From positions 1-5,753 of the forward strand of contig CAJLYO010000119.1 of NCBI GenBank assembly GCA_905210885.1: 5,753 nt of DNA. Reading direction: 5' to 3'. This DNA comes from an uncultured Eubacteriales bacterium (GTDB lineage: Bacteria; Bacillota; Clostridia; Monoglobales; Firm-18). Below, one piece after another: positions 1 to 5,561 of this stretch (the first letter of the stretch is position 1; every line of letters starts with the position of its first letter). The notes beneath the pieces were generated by a model, which made no database searches, was not told the DNA's origin, and saw nothing but the letters and a program-made list of their open reading frames with translations. The translations under genes were made by a program, and so were the position numbers.

Positions 1-181
1 TTGCGGTGCCGTCGGCACGGAGGGAATTGCTGCACACAAGCTCGCAAAGTCCGTCGTACTTATGCGCCGGGGACTTTTTCTCCGGCTTCATATCGTAAAG
101 CTTAACCTTAACGCCGCGCTTTGATATCTGCCACGCCGCCTCGCAGCCGGCAAGCCCGGCGCCGATTACATTAACCGTCAT
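1..181 (-). CDS. trmFO: TrmFO, tRNA (uracil-54-C5)-methyltransferase, N-terminal fragment (runs off left edge)
   Basis: Only the first 60 codons lie in the window; the gene continues past base 1. TrmFO (older name Gid) is a cytosolic flavoenzyme that makes the T-loop m5U54 of tRNA using methylene-tetrahydrofolate and reduced FAD. What is seen: an N-terminal Rossmann FAD-binding motif, VIGAGLAGCEAAW (residues 5-17, glycines 7, 9 and 12), then MKPEKKSPAH (31-40) and the family signature ELVCSNSLR (47-55). By alignment from memory, C50 should match the catalytic cysteine near residue 53 of the B. subtilis enzyme; this is inference. The ATG overlaps the topA stop as ATGA, which suggests translational coupling. 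An AGGA lies about 12 nt upstream, so the ribosome site is weak for independent starts. The topA-trmFO order matches B. subtilis. Identification is firm; function beyond residue 60 cannot be judged. Confidence 0.95.
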   Translation of the reverse strand, partial: MTVNVIGAGLAGCEAAWQISKRGVKVKLYDMKPEKKSPAHKYDGLCELVCSNSLRADGTA

Positions 182-2244
182 TTACCATCACATTCCTCGT
201 TTGAGCAGTATTCGATAACCTTGCCCCGCGACTTTTTTTCAAGCATTATGCTGCCGCATTTGGGGCATTTTTTGTTAAGTGGCTTATCCCACACCATAAA
301 GTCGCATTCCGGATTATGCTCACAGCCGTAATAATCCTTGCCCCTTTTGGTCTTTTTAATCAAAATTTTGCCGCCGCATTTGGGGCAGTTAACTCCCGTT
401 TCCTTTACAATGGGTTTTGCGTTACGGCATTCCGGGAAACCGGGGCACGCCAGGAATTTTCCGAATCTGCCCATTTTATACACCATCATTCTGCCGCATT
501 TTTCGCATTTTACGTCGGAAACCTCGTCCTTTATTTCAATTTTTCCTATTTCGTCCTCGGCTTTTTCAAGGGTTTTCATAAAGGGGGCGTAAAAGTCCGA
601 AATTATTTTAACCCAGTCCACAGACCCTGCCTCAACGTCGTCAAGACGTTTTTCCATGTTGGCGGTAAAGTCCACGTCAACTATATCCTTAAAATATTCT
701 GCCATTAAGTCGTTAACCAGTATGCCAAGCTCCGTGGGGTACAGTGCCTTGCTCTTTTTTGCCACGTAGCCGCGCGCTAAAATTGTGCTTATTGTGGGGG
801 CATAGGTACTTGGTCTGCCTATGCCGTCCTCCTCCATGGTTTTTATCAGGGTTGCCTCGGTGTAGCGTGCCGGAGGTTCGGTGAATTTTTGCGCCTCGGA
901 CAGCTTTAAAAGACTTACATTTTCGCCTTTTTCAAGTTCCGGAACCTTGCTTTCGTCCTTTTCCTTGCCGTCTGTGCTTTCGGTATAAACCCGGGTAAAA
1001 CCGGCAAATTTTATTTTTGAACCGCTTGACTTAAACACATAGCCGTTTGCGGTAATATCCGCAGTCTGAGCGTCATAAACCGCGTTTTCCATCTGGCTTG
1101 CCACAAAGCGCTCCCATATAAGCTTATAAAGCTTGTACAAATCGGGGGTAACGCTGTCCTTTATCTTATCCGGCGTTATTGTAACATCAGAGGGGCGCAC
1201 CGCCTCGTGAGCGTCCTGTGCGTTCTTTTTCGTCTTATAAACGCGGTAGCTTTTTGGCGCATACTCCTCGCCGTAATTTTTCTTTATAAAGTCAGACGCC
1301 GCTGCCTGAGCCTCGGCTGCGATTCTTAAGGAGTCCGTTCTCATGTACGTGATAAGACCCACAAGACCTATGCCGCCCACGTTTACGCCCTCGTAGAGCT
1401 GCTGCGCCGCCTGCATTGTGCGCCGTGCCGCAAAGCCTAACTTTCTGTTTGCCTCCTGCTGCATTGTGCTTGTTGTAAAGGGAGGCGCCGGGTTTCTGGA
1501 CTTTGTGGTTTTCTTTACATCTGTTACGGTGTATTCCGCATTTTCAAGGTCTGCAAGGATTTTTCTTACCTGCGCCTCGTTTGTAAGCTCGATTTTTCCG
1601 TTTTTGCCGCCGTAAAATTTTGCGGCAAATTTCGCTTTCGGCTTAATTTTTGACAGCGAAGCGTCAATGTTCCAGTATTCCTTGGGTACAAACGCCTCTA
1701 TTTCATGTTCTCTGTCCACTATAAGCTTTGTGGCAACGGACTGAACGCGTCCGGCGCTTAAGCCTTTTTTAACCTTTTTCCACAAAAGGGGACTGATTTT
1801 ATAACCCACGATTCTGTCAAGGACGCGGCGCGCCTGCTGAGCGTCCACAAGGTTTATGTCAATGGCTCTGGGGTTTTTAACCGCACTTTGAACGGCGGAT
1901 TTTGTAATCTCGTTAAAAGCAATGCGGTAGGTGTTTTTCTCGTCTATGCCCAGCGCCGCCGCCAGATGCCACGAAATAGCCTCTCCCTCGCGGTCGGGGT
2001 CGGTTGCAAGGTACACGCGCTTTGCGCTTTTGGCTTCCTTCTTAAGCTTTGCCATAAGGTCGCCTTTGCCGCGGATTGTGATGTAGCGCGGCTCAAAGTT
2101 ATGCTCTGTATCTATTCCGAGAGTGCTTTTGGGCAGGTCACGCACATGACCCATGGAAGCCTCTACGGTGTAATTTTTACCTAAGTATTTCTTTATGGTT
2201 TTTGCTTTTGCCGGTGACTCGACTATAACAAGATAATCTGCCAT
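178..2244 (-). CDS. topA: DNA topoisomerase I (type IA)
   Basis: Relaxes negatively supercoiled DNA by cutting and passing single strands through a 5'-phosphotyrosine link. The product is 688 residues, normal for Firmicutes. A Toprim domain opens the protein: VESPAKAKTI with E9, and the metal-binding acidic triad D82-x-D84-x-E86 in TDPDREGE. The catalytic tyrosine is Y300 in LITYMRTDS. GIGRPSTYA (474-482) is another type IA hallmark. Three C-terminal four-cysteine zinc ribbons follow: C580/C583/C600/C606, C620/C623/C641/C647 and C660/C663/C680/C685. All key residues are intact. The start at 2244 gives MADYLVIVESPAKAK, as in the family, with AAGGAAGG 5 nt upstream. An in-frame ATG at 2313 would add 23 unrelated residues inside dprA and is rejected. 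The gene begins 13 bp after dprA and overlaps trmFO by 4 bp, so it is probably co-transcribed with both. Confidence 0.98.
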   Translation of the reverse strand: MADYLVIVESPAKAKTIKKYLGKNYTVEASMGHVRDLPKSTLGIDTEHNFEPRYITIRGKGDLMAKLKKEAKSAKRVYLATDPDREGEAISWHLAAALGIDEKNTYRIAFNEITKSAVQSAVKNPRAIDINLVDAQQARRVLDRIVGYKISPLLWKKVKKGLSAGRVQSVATKLIVDREHEIEAFVPKEYWNIDASLSKIKPKAKFAAKFYGGKNGKIELTNEAQVRKILADLENAEYTVTDVKKTTKSRNPAPPFTTSTMQQEANRKLGFAARRTMQAAQQLYEGVNVGGIGLVGLITYMRTDSLRIAAEAQAAASDFIKKNYGEEYAPKSYRVYKTKKNAQDAHEAVRPSDVTITPDKIKDSVTPDLYKLYKLIWERFVASQMENAVYDAQTADITANGYVFKSSGSKIKFAGFTRVYTESTDGKEKDESKVPELEKGENVSLLKLSEAQKFTEPPARYTEATLIKTMEEDGIGRPSTYAPTISTILARGYVAKKSKALYPTELGILVNDLMAEYFKDIVDVDFTANMEKRLDDVEAGSVDWVKIISDFYAPFMKTLEKAEDEIGKIEIKDEVSDVKCEKCGRMMVYKMGRFGKFLACPGFPECRNAKPIVKETGVNCPKCGGKILIKKTKRGKDYYGCEHNPECDFMVWDKPLNKKCPKCGSIMLEKKSRGKVIEYCSNEECDGK

Positions 2245-2257
2245 AACTGCCTTCCTT

Positions 2258-3364
2258 TCATTTAAGTAAGTAGTATCGTCCGGGCATGGATTTAACCATG
2301 CCGCCAATTTCAAGCAGCATTAAATTCTGCGTAATTTTTGCGGTGTCCAGGCTGCAGCCGCTGCAAATTTCGTCAATGTGCACGGGGGTTTTCCTGCTTA
2401 AAAGGGACACAATTTCCTTTTGCTCCGGCGGAAGAAGCGCCGCCGCGTTTTCCATATGCGTTTCCGCGGCACTTTCCAAAAGTTCCGTGTCGTACTCGCG
2501 GTTTAATGCCTCAATAACATCAGAAGCGTCCGTCATAACATACGCGCCTTCCTTCATAAGCATGTTGGGCGCATAGCTTAAGGGATTGTCGATATTCCCG
2601 GGCAGGCAGAAAACGTCGCGCCCCTGCTCTAAGGCGCAGCGCGCGGTAATAAGCGTGCCGCTGTTTTTCTCGCCTTCGATAAACACAACCGCCGCGGAAA
2701 GTCCGCTCATTATTCTGTTTCGTCTGGGAAAGTTTGACGGCAAAGCCATCATTCCCGGAGAGTACTCCGAGATAACGCAGCCGTTGTTTTCGATAAGCTC
2801 CTTTAAATCGCGGTTTTCCGCCGGATACGCCGTTTCACAGCCCGTGCCCAGCACCGCAACCGTTATGCCTCCGGCTTTAATCGCGCCTCTTTGGGAAAGG
2901 CTGTCCACGCCCCTCGCCATGCCGCTTACCACAACGGCGCCTGCCTGGGCAAGCTCGTAGCCGATTTTAAAGCTCATTTTACAGCCGTAGTCCGACGGTC
3001 TGCGCGAGCCGACAATGGTAACCGGGGCAATTTCGTTGAAATTTACTTCCGCTCCCTTGGTATAAAGTATAAGCGGAGGAGAGAAAATATGCTTAAGTCT
3101 TTCCGGAAAATTTTCGTCAAATACCGGAATTATGCGTATATCCTCTTTCTCGCATTTTTCCATAATATCGTAAGCGCCCGAGGTATCCTTTTTCATAATT
3201 TCGTCTATCATAGAGTCTTTGATTCCGCGGATACCGCAAAGCGCCGGTTTGTCAGCGTTATAAACAGCTTCAAAGCTGCCGAATTTCTCATAAATGTCCA
3301 TGGCGCGCTCACAGCCTATTCCCTTAATGCGGGAAAGCCACAGACAATACAGTAATTCATTCAT
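2258..3364 (-). CDS. dprA: DNA-processing protein DprA/Smf
   Basis: DprA binds incoming or exposed single-stranded DNA and loads RecA during transformation; it is also widespread in bacteria not known to be competent. The product is 368 residues. An N-terminal helical SAM/HhH-like region (about 1-75) contains GIGCERAMDIYEKFG. The Rossmann-like core (about 80-285) carries the family motifs VGSRRPSDYG (118-127), SGMARGVDS (147-155), VLGTGCETAYPAEN (171-184), FPRRNRIMSGLS (212-223), SGTLITA (235-241) and ALEQGRDVFCLPG (244-256). A winged-helix-like C-terminus (about 312-368) ends in GRYYLLK. Start 3364 gives MNELLYCLWLSRIKGIG with a GGAG 10 nt upstream. The in-frame ATG at 3427 would overlap the upstream gene by 56 bp and adds residues unlike DprA. 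It starts 7 bp after the methyltransferase stop and ends 13 bp before topA. No competence genes are visible nearby, so a role in transformation is not shown. Confidence 0.96.
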   Translation of the reverse strand: MNELLYCLWLSRIKGIGCERAMDIYEKFGSFEAVYNADKPALCGIRGIKDSMIDEIMKKDTSGAYDIMEKCEKEDIRIIPVFDENFPERLKHIFSPPLILYTKGAEVNFNEIAPVTIVGSRRPSDYGCKMSFKIGYELAQAGAVVVSGMARGVDSLSQRGAIKAGGITVAVLGTGCETAYPAENRDLKELIENNGCVISEYSPGMMALPSNFPRRNRIMSGLSAAVVFIEGEKNSGTLITARCALEQGRDVFCLPGNIDNPLSYAPNMLMKEGAYVMTDASDVIEALNREYDTELLESAAETHMENAAALLPPEQKEIVSLLSRKTPVHIDEICSGCSLDTAKITQNLMLLEIGGMVKSMPGRYYLLK

Positions 3365-3371
3365 TTTAAAT

Positions 3372-4100
3372 CTACTCCGAAAAGTTTTTGATTGCATACA
3401 TTGCAATTCCGGCCGCAACCGCGGCATTTATGGATTCCGCGCCGCCGCACATGGGGATTTTCACGGGCAGGTCGGCGTGTTTTTTTATTTCGTCGCACAC
3501 CCCGAATGCCTCGCTGCCGATAACGAGGGCGGTTTTGCCGGAAAAATCCGCTTTGAAAATGTCAACCGCTCCGTCAAGCATTGTGACGGCCTTCGTGTAG
3601 CCTTCAAGGTTTAAAACGTCCCCGACAGTGCAGGATATGACCGGAACCCTGAATATTGAACCCATGGTGGAACGCACGGTTTTGGGGTTATACGGGTCGA
3701 CGCATCCGTTTATTAAAAGCACCGCGCAAAAGCCGGCACATTCCGCGGTTCGGATAACGGTGCCTAAATTTCCCGGGTCGCGTATACCGTCGCAAACGAT
3801 AATATTTCCCGAAATTTCGGAAATATCCCTTTGGGGCATGGTGCATACCGCCATTATGCCCTGGGGCGACACGGTGTCGGTAATGCCGGCGTACAGTTTT
3901 TCGCTTATGTGATATACATTATCATACCCCGGGTCGTCACCGCGGGTAATAATGTGTTTTGCACAGCCGGAATTAACCGCGTCCGCAACAATTCTTGCGC
4001 CCTCGGCAATAAACATATTATTTTTTGTTCTTCCGCTTTTTGAAAGCAGTTTACGTGCGGTTTTTAACACGCTGTTGTCAAATGAGGTTATTTCTTTCAT
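3372..4100 (-). CDS. TrmH/SpoU-family RNA 2'-O-ribose methyltransferase
   Basis: A 242-residue SPOUT-class enzyme that should move a methyl group from S-adenosylmethionine to a ribose 2'-OH of rRNA or tRNA. The N-terminal part (about 1-90) resembles the substrate-binding domain of RlmB/TsnR-like proteins (FIAEGARIV at 30-38). The catalytic trefoil-knot domain has all three SpoU motifs: motif 1 with N111, G113 and R117 (DPGNLGTVIRTAECAGF, 108-124), motif 2 LVIGSEAFGV (192-201, E197), and motif 3 IPMCGGAESINAAVAAGIAMY (215-235, E222, S223, N225). The ATG at 4100 has GGAAGG 7 nt upstream and is the only reasonable start. It is separated from rplT by 155 bp holding a terminator-like hairpin, and sits 7 bp before dprA. 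An unassigned SpoU gene next to rplT is common in Clostridia. The target nucleotide cannot be read from sequence, so no symbol is given. Confidence 0.92.
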   Translation of the reverse strand: MKEITSFDNSVLKTARKLLSKSGRTKNNMFIAEGARIVADAVNSGCAKHIITRGDDPGYDNVYHISEKLYAGITDTVSPQGIMAVCTMPQRDISEISGNIIVCDGIRDPGNLGTVIRTAECAGFCAVLLINGCVDPYNPKTVRSTMGSIFRVPVISCTVGDVLNLEGYTKAVTMLDGAVDIFKADFSGKTALVIGSEAFGVCDEIKKHADLPVKIPMCGGAESINAAVAAGIAMYAIKNFSE

Positions 4101-4197
4101 ATGCGTACCTTCCGTGGGTGTTTTGTGTGCGTTTGCGGTGTCAAGGCGTAACGTTGTTTGTCATCTCCGCTTGTCCGATAAATCCGGTTTGTACTAA

Positions 4198-4241
4198 TCA
4201 AAAAGGGAACGCAATTACATTTTCGTAAGCGAACCCTTGAT
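4198..4241 (-). terminator. Probable intrinsic terminator after rplT
   Basis: On the minus strand the RNA reads AAGGG-UU-CGC-UUAC, loop GAAAAU, GUAA-UU-GCG-UU-CCCUU, then UUU. Pairs are AA/UU plus GGG/CCC (4238-4234 with 4207-4203), CGC/GCG (4231-4229 with 4212-4210) and UUAC/GUAA (4228-4225 with 4218-4215). A tandem U-U mismatch and a two-base bulge interrupt the stem. The right arm runs into five U (4204-4200). It begins 15 bp after the rplT stop, where the operon should end. The interrupted stem and short U-tract make it a moderate terminator, so some read-through into the methyltransferase gene is likely. In the remaining 97 bp (4101-4197) I see no convincing promoter. Confidence 0.7.
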
Positions 4242-4255
4242 TTAAAAAGTGTTAT

Positions 4256-4612
4256 TTACTTTCTTGCAGCCATTGCCTGCTCAGCGAGCTTAGCAAAAGC
4301 AGCTGCGTCCGAAACGGCGATTTCAGCAAGCATTTTTCTGTTAATGCTGATACCTGCTTTTTTAAGACCGTTCATCATAGTGCTGTAGTTGCAGCCGTTA
4401 GCACGTGCCGCAGCGTTGATTCTTGCAATCCAAAGCTGTCTGAAATCTCTCTTTTTAAGCTTTCTGCCGATGTAAGCGTGCTTTAACGCTTTCATAACCG
4501 CTTCGTTTGCGGTTTTAAACAGGGTATGTCTTGAGCCTCTGTAACCTTTGGCAAGCTTTAATACTTTTTTATGTCTTCTTCTGGTGTTCATTGCACCCTT
4601 TACTCTGGCCAT
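4256..4612 (-). CDS. rplT: 50S ribosomal protein L20 (bL20)
   Basis: A 118-residue, highly basic protein that binds 23S rRNA early in 50S assembly and is essential for that step. The sequence is typical throughout: start MARVKGAMNTRRRHKKVLKLAKGY, an extended basic N-terminal arm followed by the globular domain with RDFRQLWIARINAAAR (56-71), then NYSTMMNGLKKAGI and NRKMLAEIAV. Length fits the family's 117-119. The start at 4612 has a strong AAGGAGG 9 nt upstream and lies 26 bp after rpmI. In B. subtilis L20 also represses this operon by binding the infC leader and causing early termination; the leader found at 5392-5527 suggests the same here. It is the last gene of the operon, followed by a terminator-like hairpin. 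Confidence 0.99.
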   Translation of the reverse strand: MARVKGAMNTRRRHKKVLKLAKGYRGSRHTLFKTANEAVMKALKHAYIGRKLKKRDFRQLWIARINAAARANGCNYSTMMNGLKKAGISINRKMLAEIAVSDAAAFAKLAEQAMAARK

Positions 4613-4638
4613 TTATATGTTCCTCCTTAAATTACTGA

Positions 4639-4839
4639 TTATTTGTACGGAATCAATTTCTTGATTACAGAAGCGTTTGCGGTTGAAGCGTAAGCTGTCT
4701 TGCGCAGACCTCTTTTTCTCTTAGTTGATTTCTTGTTAAGAATATGGCTGCGGAAAGCCTGTCCTCTTTTTACCTTGCCGCTTGCGGTGAGCTTAAATCT
4801 TTTAGCCGCACCTCTGTGAGTCTTGATTTTATTTGCCAT
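4639..4839 (-). CDS. rpmI: 50S ribosomal protein L35 (bL35)
   Basis: A 66-residue, very basic component of the large ribosomal subunit. The sequence is textbook L35: MANKIKTHRGAAKRFKLTASGKV at the start, then RSHILNKKSTKRKRGLR (30-46), ending in VIKKLIPYK. The usual length is 64-66. The start ATG at 4839 has an AAGGGG about 9 nt upstream, 33 bp after the infC stop. It sits between infC and rplT in the universal order, so it is translated from the same message. No internal promoter or terminator is visible in either flanking gap (33 and 26 bp). Confidence 0.99.
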   Translation of the reverse strand: MANKIKTHRGAAKRFKLTASGKVKRGQAFRSHILNKKSTKRKRGLRKTAYASTANASVIKKLIPYK

Positions 4840-4872
4840 TTATTACAACCCCTTTCGTTGTTTAAACTTATA

Positions 4873-5391
4873 TTATTTATCACCTGCAGGCGATATAAAC
4901 ATTGCCATGCTTCTGCCTTCGAGCTTCGGCTTTTTGTCAACCGTGCCTACACCCTCGACAGCCTCGCCGAAGCGCACCAAAATCGCCTCGCCCAGTGACG
5001 CGTGGGTAACCTCTCTGCCTCTGAAACGGACAGAAACCTTAACCTTATCGCCGCTTTTTAAGAACTTGACTGCATTATTAACCTTTGTGAAAAAATCATG
5101 ATCGTCAATATTCGGCGTAAGTCTTATTTCCTTTATGCTGACAACCTTTTGGTTTTTGCGCTGCTCTTTTTCCTTTTTCGCCATCTCGAAACGGTACTTG
5201 CCGTAGTCCATAATTTTGCATACGGGCGGCTTTGCCTGGGGAGCGATTTTAACCAGGTCAAGGTTCTTTGACGCGGCAATATCCAATGCCTTCGCCGACG
5301 ACACTATGCCCAGCTGTTCTCCGTCGCTTCCGATTAAGCGAACCTCGGGGTCTCTGATTTTTTCGTTGATTAAAACTTCCTTGCTAATAAT
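4873..5391 (-). CDS. infC: Translation initiation factor IF-3, probable AUU start
   Basis: IF3 binds the 30S subunit, keeps it apart from 50S and checks start-codon and initiator-tRNA pairing. Using the ATT at 5391 gives 172 residues, in the family range. The N-terminal domain (about 1-75) has INEKIRDPEVRLIG and LDLVKIAPQAKPPVCKIMDYGKYRFE (45-70); a lysine-rich linker (KKEKEQRKNQK, 72-82) leads to the C-terminal domain with IKEIRLTPNID (86-96), GDKVKVSVRFRGRE (114-127) and LEGRSMAMF (157-165). Start choice: GGAGGTG at 5401-5395 is followed by CGC, then ATT ATT AGC AAG. Starting at the first ATT (5 nt after GGAGG) reads MISKEVLINE, which lines up with the B. subtilis start MISKDLIVNE. A GTG at 5397 is in frame but lies inside the ribosome site. 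Upstream in-frame ATGs (5544, 5460, 5439) fall in the promoter and leader. A software call may use one of those instead. It heads the infC-rpmI-rplT operon. Confidence 0.95.
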   Translation of the reverse strand: MISKEVLINEKIRDPEVRLIGSDGEQLGIVSSAKALDIAASKNLDLVKIAPQAKPPVCKIMDYGKYRFEMAKKEKEQRKNQKVVSIKEIRLTPNIDDHDFFTKVNNAVKFLKSGDKVKVSVRFRGREVTHASLGEAILVRFGEAVEGVGTVDKKPKLEGRSMAMFISPAGDK

Positions 5392-5401
5392 GCGCACCTC
5401 C
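5389..5401 (-). promoter_or_regulatory. infC ribosome binding site and AUU start codon
   Basis: GGAGGTG (5401-5395) is a strong match to the 16S rRNA anti-SD. The next in-frame codons are CGC, ATT, ATT. No ATG, GTG or TTG lies at a workable distance: the only GTG shares its bases with the SD. The first ATT (5391-5389) is 5 nt past GGAGG and the second 8 nt. Alignment to IF3 proteins starting MISK favours the first. In E. coli infC an AUU start is the basis of IF3 autocontrol, since IF3 rejects non-canonical starts; the same logic is inferred here. Confidence 0.82.
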
Positions 5402-5527
5402 AATAAAATATAATAAAAAAAGCGGACAGCAACAGCCATCCGCCAAAAAATCAATTGCATTCGCGACCGTAACAAATCATTTAAGTCCGTACGGTGAGAA
5501 GAATCTGCGGATAACTTCTGCTTTACT
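5392..5527 (-). promoter_or_regulatory. infC leader RNA, candidate L20-type autoregulatory leader
   Basis: About 136 nt separate the predicted transcript start (near 5527) from the infC start. Visible elements in transcript order are: AGAAG/CUUCU hairpin arms (5519-5515 and 5502-5498), with AUCCGC (5512-5507) in the loop; a six-pair stem ACCGUA/UACGGU (5495-5490 with 5471-5466); then the terminator at 5443-5415. AUCCGC is fully complementary to GCGGAU in the left terminator arm, and CGGAC (5489-5485) is complementary to GUCCG in the right arm, so alternative folds exist. Position, operon and 3' terminator fit the Rfam L20 leader class of Firmicutes. I could not match the L20-binding consensus by eye, so the ligand is inferred. 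Confidence 0.75.
5415..5443 (-). terminator. Intrinsic terminator (attenuator) in the infC leader
   Basis: RNA: GCGGAUGGC (5443-5435), loop UGUU, GCUGUCCGC (5430-5422), then seven U (5421-5415). The stem is nine continuous pairs, including two G-U wobbles, with no mismatch. This is a strong rho-independent terminator placed 24 nt before the infC start codon and directly ahead of its ribosome site. A terminator between a strong promoter and its own first gene indicates attenuation. It would also limit read-through from the AraC-type gene upstream. Confidence 0.9.
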
Positions 5528-5532
5528 GAACA

Positions 5533-5561
5533 ATAATACCACATTATTATAAATTTGTCAA
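5533..5561 (-). promoter_or_regulatory. Sigma-A promoter of the infC-rpmI-rplT operon
   Basis: On the minus strand a consensus -35 TTGACA (5561-5556) is followed by a 17-nt spacer and -10 TATTAT (5538-5533). The spacer ends in TGG, giving an extended -10 TG. The predicted start is A at about 5527. A/T tracts just upstream (5562-5583) could act as an UP element. This is a strong housekeeping promoter, as expected for ribosomal genes. The -35 box contains the TGA stop codon of the upstream AraC-type gene. Confidence 0.9.

Noticed and set aside
2245..2313. 23-codon upstream extension of topA
   Set aside because: It overlaps the dprA C-terminus; the conserved protein begins at MADYLVIVES, which has its own SD.
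2891..3355. 154-codon plus-strand ORF, and other plus-strand ORFs throughout
   Set aside because: They are antisense shadows of dprA, topA and other well-recognised genes, with no recognisable protein motifs.
3365..3427. 21-codon upstream extension of dprA
   Set aside because: It overlaps the methyltransferase end and is unlike DprA; MNELLYCLWL has its own GGAG.
4139..4144. Perfect TTGACA (minus strand) upstream of the methyltransferase gene
   Set aside because: No -10-like hexamer lies 16-18 nt downstream; the region there is ACACCC-like, so a promoter is not supported.
4142..4165. Seven-codon minus-strand ORF (MTNNVTP) ahead of the methyltransferase, possible leader peptide
   Set aside because: The GGAG before it is too close to the ATG to serve as an SD, and it has no codon run or attenuator hairpin downstream.
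5392..5544. In-frame extension of infC by 51 codons to an ATG at 5544
   Set aside because: It covers the -10 box, transcript start, attenuator and SD; the encoded residues do not resemble IF3, and any message from the predicted promoter would start inside it.
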